In this document: positions 52,004 to 59,898 of the stretch, one piece after another
How the letters are laid out: every line of letters begins with the position of its first letter
Numbering within the stretch: the stretch's first letter is position 1
Source of the DNA: Roseiarcus sp963807735
GTDB lineage: Bacteria > Pseudomonadota > Alphaproteobacteria > Rhizobiales > Beijerinckiaceae
Assembly (NCBI GenBank): GCA_963807735.1
Contig: CAWEDI010000036.1
Span: 124,001-188,000 of the forward strand
Reading direction: 5' to 3'
Length of the DNA: 64,000 nt
Position numbers and translations under genes: made by a program
Notes under the pieces: generated by a model
Database searches by the model: none
What the model was told of the DNA's origin: nothing
Seen by the model: only the letters and a program-made list of their open reading frames with translations

Positions 52004-52357
52004 TCAGCGCAGCGCTTTCTCGGCCTCGGTGGCGGACGCTTCGCACTCCTTCGCGTCGCCGGAATCGTCGGCCGCGCGCGCCTGCTCGATCAGCACCTTG
52101 AAATGCGCGCTGCGTCGGCTCGACGCGGAATCCGCCGACGCGTCGGCGTCCGCGGCGGAGGCGGCGCCCGGCTGGTGATGCAGTTTCGCGCCGGTGGTCT
52201 CCACGGCCGTGGCGTCGGTCCCGGCGGGTTGCGCGCCGGCGACCGGCGGGGCGGCGTTGAAGCGGGACTCGAGCGCGTTGACCCGCTCGCCGCAGGGGCT
52301 GGCGGCGGCCGCATTCGCGAGAACCAGCGCGCCGGCGAAGATGACAAGGGCTTTCAT
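52004..52357 (-). CDS. Hypothetical exported protein
   Basis: A 117-aa protein with a Sec signal (MKALVIFAGALVLANAAAAS, cut after AAA) followed by a low-complexity Ala/Asp-rich linker and a helical C-terminus (HFKVLIEQARAADDSGDAKE). Two Cys remain. It resembles small periplasmic Ala-rich proteins of Hyphomicrobiales without assigned role. AGAAGG precedes the ATG at 52357. Confidence 0.58.
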   Translation of the reverse strand: MKALVIFAGALVLANAAAASPCGERVNALESRFNAAPPVAGAQPAGTDATAVETTGAKLHHQPGAASAADADASADSASSRRSAHFKVLIEQARAADDSGDAKECEASATEAEKALR

Positions 52358-52433
52358 CGCAGTTGCCTTCTGATTTCGACGCCGCCGTTTTGGCCGACGG
52401 CGTCCCACACTTAGGCAACGCTTTAGGACGGAT

Positions 52434-52742
52434 TTACGCGGCTTCGAAAATGTGAATTTTTCTGTCGGCGACCAGTTCCTTCGACGCGCGGCCATAAGAG
52501 ACCATGTGCGGCGCGGCGGCGTGCGCCTTGAGCGCGTCGGCGCTCGCCCAAGTCTCCAGAATGACGAGCACGTCGGGACCGACCGGCGTCTGAAACGATA
52601 TGCCGCCGCCGGCGTCGACGAACGGCTGGTATTCGAGGCAACCCTGTTCCGCGTGCACAGCGGCCATGTTGGCGCGAAACAGCGCCAGCAGCTCCTCGCG
52701 GCGGCCCGGTTTGGCGGTGATGATGGCGACGACCCTGATCAT
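52434..52742 (-). CDS. ABM-domain protein, putative quinol monooxygenase (YgiN-like)
   Basis: A 102-aa dimeric ABM-fold protein: MIRVVAIITAKPGRREELLA, LFRANMAAVHAEQGCLEYQP, then LVILETWASADALKAHAAAP and HMVSYGRASKEL. This is the classical YgiN pattern with an EQGCLEYQ strand and an ETWAS strand. It may oxidise quinols or other small aromatics; the substrate is unknown. GGAAGGA precedes the ATG at 52742. It is divergent from the VWA gene. Confidence 0.8.
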   Translation of the reverse strand: MIRVVAIITAKPGRREELLALFRANMAAVHAEQGCLEYQPFVDAGGGISFQTPVGPDVLVILETWASADALKAHAAAPHMVSYGRASKELVADRKIHIFEAA

Positions 52743-52860
52743 GGCGGTTCCTTCCCTGCGCGTGCGCGCCCCCAAATCCTCACCCTCGCGCCGCCTAAGT
52801 CAACCCGAAGCTTGCGTTTCCGTCGCTTGCACCCAAAATGCCGGACCTGGAGACGAGGCT

Positions 52861-53556
52861 ATGTCCGGTTCGCTCACCCCCAAAAGCACCTCCGCGGAGA
52901 TCTCCGCCTTTCTCGCCGAGGCGCGGAACACCCCGGCTGTGCGCGCCGGCAACCGCGCGCGGCTGATCTTCGCGCTCGACGCCACGCTGAGCCGGCAGCC
53001 GACCTGGGATCTCGCGCTCGCGTTGCAGGGCAAGATGTTCGAGGCGGCGGCGGGAATCGGCGGCCTCGACGTGCAACTCGTCTATTTCCGCGGTCAGGGC
53101 GAATGCCGCGCCTCGCGATTCGTTTCGCAAGGGCAGGGGCTGGCGCAGCTGATGACCGGGATTTCGGTGCGCGGCGGCGCGACTCAACTGCGCAAGGTGC
53201 TCGCCCATGCGCGCGACGAGGCGAAGGTCGCGCGGGTCGGCGCGCTGGTGTTTGTCGGCGACGCGATGGAGGAGAACCTCGAATCGCTGCTGGGTACGGC
53301 CGGGGAACTGGCGCTCGCCGGCATGAAGGCGTTCATGTTCCAGGAAGGCGACGACAGGCGCGCCCGCACCGCGTTCCAGGAAATCGCGCGGCTGACCGGC
53401 GGCGCCTATGGCGCGTTCGACGCGGGCGCTGCGGCCCGTCTCGCTACGCTTTTGCGCGCGGCGGCGGCCTACGCCGCGGGGGGACGCGCGGCGCTCGAAG
53501 CGCTCGCGGCGCGCGAGGCCGACGCCCGGCCGTTGCTCGCGCAGATGCGCGGCTGA
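52861..53556 (+). CDS. VWA-like domain protein
   Basis: A 231-aa cytoplasmic protein with a von Willebrand A-like fold: RARLIFALDATLSRQPTWDL has an Asp-Ala-Thr in place of the usual Asp-x-Ser-x-Ser metal motif, so metal binding may be weakened. VGALVFVGDAMEENLESLLG keeps the second Asp strand. The C-terminus is Ala-rich and helical. It is 6 bp before a membrane DnaJ-domain gene, a pairing also seen in other Hyphomicrobiales, so the two may work together. Function unknown. Confidence 0.75.
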   Translation: MSGSLTPKSTSAEISAFLAEARNTPAVRAGNRARLIFALDATLSRQPTWDLALALQGKMFEAAAGIGGLDVQLVYFRGQGECRASRFVSQGQGLAQLMTGISVRGGATQLRKVLAHARDEAKVARVGALVFVGDAMEENLESLLGTAGELALAGMKAFMFQEGDDRRARTAFQEIARLTGGAYGAFDAGAAARLATLLRAAAAYAAGGRAALEALAAREADARPLLAQMRG

Positions 53557-53562
53557 CGGCTC

Positions 53563-54270
53563 ATGCCCCAGCTCATCATCGGCCTGTTCGCGCTCTACCT
53601 GCTGCTGCTCGCGGTGCGTCAGTTCGGGCGGATCACGCCGGCCTCGGCGGCCAAGATCGTGCGCGGCGGCGGATTCGCGCTGGGCGTCGTCGCCCTGTTG
53701 TTGCTGCTGCTGCGCGGCAGCTTCGGGCTGGTCGGCATGGTGGCGAGCCTGTTGTTCGCCGGCGCGCTGAAAGGCGGCGTCAATCCGTTCGGCGCGGCGA
53801 TGAACGCGGCGGGGTGGGGAAACAAGCCGCGCGTCTCGATCGCCCGCTCGGCGGCGATCGAGATGCGGCTCGATCGCGATTCCGGTCGAATGAGCGGCGC
53901 CGTCACGTCGGGCCCGTTTACAGGCCAGGTGCTGGAGCGGATGACGCGGGCGGAGTGCGTCAGCCTGTACCGCTATTGCCAGGGCGACGATCCCGAAGGC
54001 GCCGTGTTGCTAGAGGCTTATCTCGACCGCCGGTTCCCCGCTTGGCGCGAGGCAGAGCAGGGTGACGGCGATGCGCGGCGGCGGGGGTGGGACGGCGGGC
54101 CGCTGTCCCGCGATGAGGCGTACGAAATCCTGGGCTTGCCGCAGGGCGCGGGCCGCGAGGAGATCGTCGCCGCGCACCGAAGCCTGATGAAGAAGCTTCA
54201 TCCAGATCATGGCGGCTCGACCGCCCTGGCCGCGCGGGTCAATCAGGCCAAGGACGTTCTGCTGGACTGA
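53563..54270 (+). CDS. Membrane-anchored DnaJ-domain protein
   Basis: A 235-aa protein with two N-terminal membrane helices (LIIGLFALYLLLLAVRQFG; FALGVVALLLLLLRGSFGL, then LVGMVASLLFAGAL), a soluble middle with MSGAVTSGPFTGQVLERMTR, and a C-terminal J domain (about 180-234: SRDEAYEILGLPQGAGREEI and LMKKLHPDHGGSTALAARVN). The HPD motif that stimulates Hsp70 is intact. The layout is like TIM14/Pam18 of mitochondria. It is downstream of the VWA gene. Confidence 0.82.
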   Translation: MPQLIIGLFALYLLLLAVRQFGRITPASAAKIVRGGGFALGVVALLLLLLRGSFGLVGMVASLLFAGALKGGVNPFGAAMNAAGWGNKPRVSIARSAAIEMRLDRDSGRMSGAVTSGPFTGQVLERMTRAECVSLYRYCQGDDPEGAVLLEAYLDRRFPAWREAEQGDGDARRRGWDGGPLSRDEAYEILGLPQGAGREEIVAAHRSLMKKLHPDHGGSTALAARVNQAKDVLLD

Positions 54271-54333
54271 CATTACGCAAACTCCGGAACGCAACGCGGA
54301 ACGCAAGGCTAACGTAAAACCCTAAAGCGCCGG

Positions 54334-55881
54334 TCAATCCCGGGTAGTGAAGCAGGAGAGCCCGCCCTGCTTCAGGTCGTGGCAGGCTTTGGCGGCGGTC
54401 GCCGAATCGAGGCCGGCGAAGCGGACGCGATAGACGGTGTCGCCGTCCTTGCGCACTTTCTCGGTGAAGCCGCGCACGCTCGCCAACGCCCGATGACGCG
54501 ACTTGGCGCGGGCCAGCAGCTCGCGGGCGTCATCGGGGTCGTCGGTCGCGCCGACCTGAATGGTCCAGCCGCCCTTCTTGACTGCGGCGCCGTCCTCGGC
54601 GCGGGCGACTCGCGTCTCTTCGGCGGCCGCCTTGTGCGGCGCGGGATTGGGTTTCTTGCCGCGCGGCCCGACCTTCCAGCCGAGCTTGCCCGGATCGAGC
54701 GCCGCCGCCTTGGCGAGCGCGGGCGACATCGGTTTCGGGTGCTCGAATTTGCGCGGCGCCGGCGCTGGCGGCGTCTCGTCGGCGCTGTCGTCGCCCTCGC
54801 CCTGCGGCTCCGGCGCCGCCTCGGCGACGCGATCCGGCGCCGCCTCGGGGTCCTCGTGCTCGGCGACCGGCGTCAAACGCGGCCCGTCGCGGCCGGGCGG
54901 GGCGGCGAAGCCCTCGTCGGAATCGGCCTCGGCGATCCGCGTCGCCGTGTGATCGGATCCGGCCTCGGCGATGTGGGTTTCGATCAGTCGCTCCATCAGC
55001 CGGTCTCGGGCCGGGGCCGAGCGACCGCCCATCACCACCGCGACCAGCGCCCGCCCGTCGCGATGCACCGAGGTCAGCAGGTTGAAGCCCGAGGCGCGGG
55101 TGTAGCCGGTCTTGATCCCGTCGACGCCGTCGACGCGGCCGAGGAGATGGTCGTGGTTGCCGATCACTTCGCCGTTGTAGGTGAACTCGTGCAGCGAGAA
55201 ATAATGGAAATATTTGGGGAAACGCTCCTGCATCGAGCGCGCCAGCACGGTCAGGTCGCGCGCGGTGGTCCATTGCTCGTCGTTCGGCAGGCCCGAGGCG
55301 TTGCGATAGAGCGTGCGCGACATGCCGATCTGATGCGCTTTGTGGGTCATCAGCGCGGCGAAGCTCGTCTCGTCGTGGCCGACCGCCTCGGCGACCGCTA
55401 CCGCCATGTCATTGGCAGAACGGGTGACGATCGCCTTGATCGCCTCTTCGACGGAGATCGTCTCGCCCGCCGGAACGCCGAGTTTAGAGGGCTCCTGCGC
55501 CGCCGCGTGCTCGGAGACCGGGATGCGCGTCGCCAGCGTCATTTCGCCCTTTTCGAGCTTCTCGAACAACAGATAGAGCGTCATCACCTTAGTGATCGAG
55601 GCGGGGTGGCGCAGCGCATTCTCATTGACGCCGTAGATTTCGCGGCCCGAATTGGCGTCGATGACGATGGCGGAATATTTGGAGCCGTCGACCTCCGCCG
55701 GCGTCGAGACGCCGGCGCTGCTGGCGCCGCCGAGATGGACGGCGACGCGGGCGTGGCGGTGATGGCGCAGGTGGGCCTGCGCCCCGCCGCTACTCGAAGC
55801 CAGGGCGAAGGCCGCCAGGCAAATCCCCGCGGCGAGCGGGGCGACACGCGACAGCCCTAAACGCAGTTCACCAAATAACAT
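54334..55881 (-). CDS. D-alanyl-D-alanine carboxypeptidase with C-terminal SPOR domain
   Basis: Low-molecular-weight penicillin-binding protein (class S11) that trims the terminal D-Ala of peptidoglycan side chains. The 515-aa protein has a signal (residues 1-35), then SxxK as SITK (Ser95, Lys98), SxN as SAN (155-157) and KTG as GIKTGYTRASGFN (about 262). A long Pro/Ala/Glu-rich linker (about 310-430) follows. A SPOR domain ends the protein (about 435-515: GGWTIQVGATDDPDDARELL), which binds denuded glycan at the septum. The start ATG at 55881 is close to a divergent 483-bp gap. Confidence 0.92.
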   Translation of the reverse strand: MLFGELRLGLSRVAPLAAGICLAAFALASSSGGAQAHLRHHRHARVAVHLGGASSAGVSTPAEVDGSKYSAIVIDANSGREIYGVNENALRHPASITKVMTLYLLFEKLEKGEMTLATRIPVSEHAAAQEPSKLGVPAGETISVEEAIKAIVTRSANDMAVAVAEAVGHDETSFAALMTHKAHQIGMSRTLYRNASGLPNDEQWTTARDLTVLARSMQERFPKYFHYFSLHEFTYNGEVIGNHDHLLGRVDGVDGIKTGYTRASGFNLLTSVHRDGRALVAVVMGGRSAPARDRLMERLIETHIAEAGSDHTATRIAEADSDEGFAAPPGRDGPRLTPVAEHEDPEAAPDRVAEAAPEPQGEGDDSADETPPAPAPRKFEHPKPMSPALAKAAALDPGKLGWKVGPRGKKPNPAPHKAAAEETRVARAEDGAAVKKGGWTIQVGATDDPDDARELLARAKSRHRALASVRGFTEKVRKDGDTVYRVRFAGLDSATAAKACHDLKQGGLSCFTTRD

Positions 55882-56261
55882 GACGCGCCCTTAACCCTCT
55901 GCCGCGCCCGTTCCGTCCCCGAACGGCGTGGCAAAACGCACACAGCTGTGAAGCCTATGAGATCGCGGTTACGTGGGCGTTAATGGCGAGCGGCGGTTGC
56001 GCCGATTTGTTCTTTAAGCCTTTGAAAAATCGGTCTTTACCTTACGGTACCGCTGGCTTTGAGCCCGCAGTGGGGCCGGCGCGAGGCGGCAAGTCGTTGA
56101 TTTTTCGACGTTAGTTTTCGTTAACCGCGCTGCCGGGTACCCCCTCGGCGCCTTCGTCTAATCGAGGGAACCGGCGGCCTGAGATACGAAGCGGGCGACT
56201 TCCTTGCCCGTACGGTCTCCGGCGCGTCGCCGCGACGGGGCCTAGCCTAGACCTTCGTTAT

Positions 56262-56305
56262 GGTGCACTGCAAAAAGAAGCCTTGACTTCATTGTGCAGT
56301 GCACC
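56262..56305. promoter_or_regulatory. Inverted repeat GGTGCACTGCA / TGCAGTGCACC at the phasin promoter
   Basis: Perfect 11-bp arms at 56262-56272 and 56295-56305, 22 bp apart. The right arm fills the end of the spacer between the -35 and -10 boxes. TGCA-rich palindromes of this kind are bound by PhaR, the repressor of phasin and PHA genes, in Paracoccus and other alphaproteobacteria. Confidence 0.65.
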
Positions 56306-56311
56306 TAAATC
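56283..56311 (+). promoter_or_regulatory. Sigma70-type promoter of the phasin gene
   Basis: TTGACT (56283-56288), 17-bp spacer, TAAATC (56306-56311), about 54 bp before the start codon. The spacing is ideal and the spacer carries the right arm of the inverted repeat. Confidence 0.6.
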
Positions 56312-56364
56312 CAACCTGTCGCTGCGGCGAATGGCGCCCCAGCAAACCGATATAAGAGGATCAG

Positions 56365-56706
56365 ATGAGCGCGTTCGCTTTCGAGGACTTCCAGAATCTC
56401 TCCAAGCAGCAGGTCGAGGCCGCCACCGCCTACGCCGCCACGGTTACGAAGGGCCTGCAGGAGATCGCGGCCGAGACCGCCGAGTTCTCCAAGCACGCGA
56501 TGACGACCGGCGCGGAAGCCGTCGAGAAGCTGCTCGGCGCCAAGACGGTGGAATCGGCAGTGCAGATTCAGTCGGACTACATGAAGTCGGCTTACGAGGG
56601 CTTCATCGCCAAGGCCACCAAGATCAACGAGATCGTCGCCAAGGTCGCCAGCGAGGCGATGAAGCCGGCGCAGAAGGCGTTCGCCGTCGCGATGCCGAAG
56701 GCGTAA
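56365..56706 (+). CDS. Phasin family protein
   Basis: Coats polyhydroxyalkanoate granules or acts as a related amphipathic helix protein. It is a 113-aa protein, all helical, with the Phasin_2 pattern: FEDFQNLSKQQVEAATAYAA, VTKGLQEIAAETAEFSK, AVEKLLGAKTVESAVQIQSD and YEGFIAKATKINEIV. AAGAGGAT precedes the ATG. It has its own promoter and a strong terminator, so it is a highly expressed single gene. No PHA synthase is in the window. Confidence 0.92.
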   Translation: MSAFAFEDFQNLSKQQVEAATAYAATVTKGLQEIAAETAEFSKHAMTTGAEAVEKLLGAKTVESAVQIQSDYMKSAYEGFIAKATKINEIVAKVASEAMKPAQKAFAVAMPKA

Positions 56707-57046
56707 GCTTCCGTTCTGAATTCTCCGAACGACTGAGGTTAGTAAGGCCGGCGCAAGCGCCGGCCTTTTTTGTTTCGCAGGCCCCTTGCGCTCGATGGGA
56801 GAATTGGCGAACCTGCAATCCTGCGTCGGGCCCTCTGGCGCCGCGGTTATTTGGCGCCTAGATGAGGCCGACGGGTCCCAGCGAGCCATGGCGGCGAGGT
56901 CGCCGTCGCGCGCGGCTGAGAAGAGAGGTCCGTCCTTGATCGCCGAGCCGCATCCGCTCTTGAGCCGATTCCGGGCAGGTATGGCGTTGATCGTCAAGTG
57001 GTTTTCTTTCGCGGCGGCGCAGGCGCAGGCGTCGCCGCGTCCGGTG
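56707..57046. other. 340-bp gap between phasin and ClpS
   Basis: Contains the phasin terminator (56744-56772) and then the clpS leader. The clpS frame is open through most of it, so the gap would be shorter if an earlier start (for example ATG 56981) is used. No other feature was seen. Confidence 0.5.
56744..56772 (+). terminator. Terminator of the phasin gene
   Basis: AAGGCCGGCGC-AA-GCGCCGGCCTT followed by TTTTTG: an 11-bp stem with a T-run, 37 bp after the stop codon. Textbook intrinsic terminator. Confidence 0.92.
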
Positions 57047-57385
57047 ATGGCGGCCAGCAAGGAGCCGCGTCGCAACGGCGACGCGCCCGGCGCGGGCGCC
57101 GCGGTCATCACGCGCACGCGTACCCAAACCAAGCGTCCCAACATGTATCGCGTGCTGCTGCTCAACGACGATTACACCCCGATGGAGTTCGTCATCGCCA
57201 TTTTGCAGTCGTTCTTCAACAAAAATCCCGAGGAAGCCACGCAAATCATGCTGCATGTCCACCACAACGGCGTCGGCGAGTGCGGCGTCTACACCTACGA
57301 GATCGCGGAGACCAAGGTCGCCCAGGTCATGGATCACGCACGGAAGAATCAGCATCCGCTGCAATGCATTATGGAAAAGAAGTGA
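57047..57385 (+). CDS. clpS: ATP-dependent Clp protease adaptor ClpS
   Basis: N-end-rule adaptor that hands substrates to ClpAP. The 112-aa protein has the core RPNMYRVLLLNDDYTPMEFV, then LQSFFNKNPEEATQIMLHVH, HNGVGECGVYTYEIAETKVA. The DDYTPMEFV and GVYTYEIAE segments form the N-degron pocket. The frame is open back to 56786 with an ATG at 56981 in it, but the extra residues look unlike ClpS and the ATG at 57047 gives the usual length. clpA follows in 7 bp, the classical order. Confidence 0.92.
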   Translation: MAASKEPRRNGDAPGAGAAVITRTRTQTKRPNMYRVLLLNDDYTPMEFVIAILQSFFNKNPEEATQIMLHVHHNGVGECGVYTYEIAETKVAQVMDHARKNQHPLQCIMEKK

Positions 57386-57392
57386 GGTCGTG

Positions 57393-59846
57393 ATGCCGGT
57401 TTTCTCAAGAGCGCTCGAAAAGACGTTGCGCCGGGCGCTTGCGATCGCCAACGAGCATCGCCATGAACTCGCCTCGCTCGAACACCTGCTGCTGGCCTTG
57501 ATCGACGATCCCGACGCCGCCGCCGTGCTGCGCGCGTGCAATGTCGATCTCGACCAGTTGCGCAAGACGGTCGTGCGCTATGTCGATAACGAACTGCACA
57601 GCCTGGTGATCGAGAATGGCGAGGAAGCCAAGGCGACCGCCGGCTTCCAGCGCGTGGTGCAACGCGCGGCGATCCACGTGCAATCCTCCGGTCGCGAGGA
57701 GGTGACGGGCGCCAACGTGCTCGTCGCCATCTTCGCCGAGCGCGAGAGCCACGCCGCCTATTTCCTGCAAGAGCAGGACATGACGCGCTACGACGCGGTC
57801 AATTACATCAGCCACGGCATCGCCAAGCGTCCGGGCCTCTCCGATCCGAACCGCGGTCCGCGCGGCGTCGACGAGGAAGCGGAAGCGCGCGAGGCGAAGG
57901 AGGCCAAGGAGAGCGGCGATTCCAAGAAAAAGGAAGGCGCGCTGGACGCTTATTGCGTCAACCTCAACAAGAAGGCGAGAGACGGCCGGGTCGATCCGCT
58001 GATCGGCCGCGAGCCCGAAGTCGCGCGCACGATCCAGGTTCTGTGCCGCCGGCAGAAGAACAATCCGCTGCTGGTTGGCGATCCCGGCGTCGGCAAGACC
58101 GCGATCGCCGAAGGCTTAGCGCGCAAGATCATCAAGTCCGAGGTGCCGGAAGTGCTCGCCAACGCCACGGTGTTTGCGCTCGACATGGGGGCGCTGCTGG
58201 CCGGCACCCGCTATCGCGGCGACTTCGAGGAGCGCCTCAAGCAGGTGATGAAGGAGATCGAGAACCACAAGGACGCGATCCTGTTCATCGACGAAATCCA
58301 TACCGTAATCGGCGCCGGCGCGACGTCGGGCGGCGCCATGGATGCATCGAACCTGCTGAAGCCCGCGCTCGCGCAGGGCGCGTTAAGGTGCATCGGATCA
58401 ACGACTTACAAGGAATACCGGCAGTATTTCGAGAAGGACCGCGCGTTGGTCCGCCGCTTCCAGAAGATCGACGTCAAGGAGCCGACCGTCGAGGATGCGG
58501 TGGAGATTCTTAAGGGCCTCAAGCCGTATTTCGAGGAGTTCCACAAGCTGCGCTACACCACCGAGGCGGTGAAGGCGGCGGTCGAGCTGTCGGCGCGCTA
58601 CATCCACGACCGCAAGCTGCCGGACAAGGCGATCGACGTCATCGACGAGACGGGCGCCTCGCAAATGCTGCTGCCCGAGGGCAAGCGCAAGAAGACGATC
58701 GGCGTCAAGGAGATCGAGGCGACGATCGCCAGCATGGCGCGCATCCCAGCCAAGACCGTGTCGAAGGACGACAGCGAGGTGTTGCAGCATCTCGAATCGA
58801 CCCTGAAGCAGGTCGTCTACGGCCAGGACGGCGCGCTGACCGCGCTGTCCTCGGCGATCAAGCTCGCCCGCGCCGGCCTGCGCGATCCCGAGAAGCCGAT
58901 CGGCTGCTATCTGTTCACTGGTCCGACCGGCGTCGGCAAGACCGAGGCGGCGCGACAACTCGCCTCCAGCCTCGGCCTCGAGCTGATCCGCTTCGACATG
59001 TCGGAATATATGGAGCGCCATACCGTCTCGCGGCTGATTGGCGCCCCTCCGGGCTATGTCGGCTTCGACCAGGGCGGCCTGCTGACCGACGCGATCGACC
59101 AGCATCCGCATAGCGTGTTGTTGCTGGACGAGATCGAGAAGGCGCATCCCGACCTGTTCAACATCCTGTTGCAGGTGATGGACCACGGTAAGCTGACCGA
59201 TCATTCCGGCAAGCAGATTGATTTCCGCAACGTGATCCTGATTATGACCACCAACGCAGGCGCGGCGGATATGGAGCGCGCGGCGTTCGGCTTCCATCAG
59301 TCGAAGCGCGAGGGCGAAGATACCGAGGCGATCAACCGGCTGTTCACGCCGGAGTTCCGCAACCGCCTCGACTCGGTCGTGCCGTTCGGCCGGCTGCCGA
59401 AGGAGGTCATCGCCCGCGTTGTCGACAAGTTCATCCTGCAACTGGAGGCGCAGCTCGCCGACCGCAACGTGTCGATCGAGCTCGCCGACGAGGCGCGGTC
59501 CTGGCTGGTCACCAACGGCTACGACGAATCGATGGGCGCCAGGCCGATGGCGCGCGTCATTCAGTCGCAGATCAAGACGCCGCTGGCCGACGAGGTGCTG
59601 TTCGGCCGGCTGAAGAACGGCGGCGTGGTGCGGGTCGTGGTCACCGGCGACGAGAAGGGCGAGAAGAAGCTCGGCTTTGTTTATCCCGAGGGCCCGGCGC
59701 TGCCGAGGATGGAGCGCGAGGTCGTCGTCGCCAATCGCGAGCGCGCCAATGGCAAGCTCAAGCCGAAGCGCAAGACCGACGCCGCCTCCGACCCCGACGA
59801 CGACGCGCCGGAGGAGAAGACGCCGACCGAGCCGCAAACGATCTGA
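57393..59846 (+). CDS. clpA: ATP-dependent Clp protease ATP-binding subunit ClpA
   Basis: AAA+ unfoldase that feeds proteins to ClpP. The 817-aa protein has an N-domain (about 1-145; MPVFSRALEKTLRRALAIAN and LASLEHLLLALIDDPDAAAV), a charged linker (about 150-185), AAA domain 1 (Walker A GDPGVGKTAIAE at about 230-240, Walker B AILFIDEIHTVIGAGA) and AAA domain 2 (Walker A GPTGVGKTEAAR at about 510-520; Walker B SVLLLDEIEKAHPDL). The C-terminus is acidic. GAGG precedes the ATG. It shares an operon with clpS. Confidence 0.96.
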   Translation: MPVFSRALEKTLRRALAIANEHRHELASLEHLLLALIDDPDAAAVLRACNVDLDQLRKTVVRYVDNELHSLVIENGEEAKATAGFQRVVQRAAIHVQSSGREEVTGANVLVAIFAERESHAAYFLQEQDMTRYDAVNYISHGIAKRPGLSDPNRGPRGVDEEAEAREAKEAKESGDSKKKEGALDAYCVNLNKKARDGRVDPLIGREPEVARTIQVLCRRQKNNPLLVGDPGVGKTAIAEGLARKIIKSEVPEVLANATVFALDMGALLAGTRYRGDFEERLKQVMKEIENHKDAILFIDEIHTVIGAGATSGGAMDASNLLKPALAQGALRCIGSTTYKEYRQYFEKDRALVRRFQKIDVKEPTVEDAVEILKGLKPYFEEFHKLRYTTEAVKAAVELSARYIHDRKLPDKAIDVIDETGASQMLLPEGKRKKTIGVKEIEATIASMARIPAKTVSKDDSEVLQHLESTLKQVVYGQDGALTALSSAIKLARAGLRDPEKPIGCYLFTGPTGVGKTEAARQLASSLGLELIRFDMSEYMERHTVSRLIGAPPGYVGFDQGGLLTDAIDQHPHSVLLLDEIEKAHPDLFNILLQVMDHGKLTDHSGKQIDFRNVILIMTTNAGAADMERAAFGFHQSKREGEDTEAINRLFTPEFRNRLDSVVPFGRLPKEVIARVVDKFILQLEAQLADRNVSIELADEARSWLVTNGYDESMGARPMARVIQSQIKTPLADEVLFGRLKNGGVVRVVVTGDEKGEKKLGFVYPEGPALPRMEREVVVANRERANGKLKPKRKTDAASDPDDDAPEEKTPTEPQTI

Positions 59847-59861
59847 GGCGTCGCGAAAATC

Positions 59862-59898
59862 GCCGGCGCGCGCCTTACGGCGCGACGCCGGCTTTGCT
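59862..59898. terminator. Bidirectional terminator between clpA and the methyltransferase gene
   Basis: GCCGGCGCGCGCC-TTAC-GGCGCGACGCCGGC (13-bp stem with one bulged A) followed by TTTGCTTTT. The loop TTA (59875-59877) is also the stop codon of the convergent gene, so the stem overlaps its last codons. Confidence 0.75.

Larger units (their letters stand above)
55882..56364. other. 483-bp gap between the carboxypeptidase and phasin genes
   Basis: Holds promoters for both divergent genes. The phasin promoter and a long inverted repeat are at 56262-56311. The left part has several TTAAC-type motifs but no full CtrA site, and no open frame of note. Confidence 0.6.
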
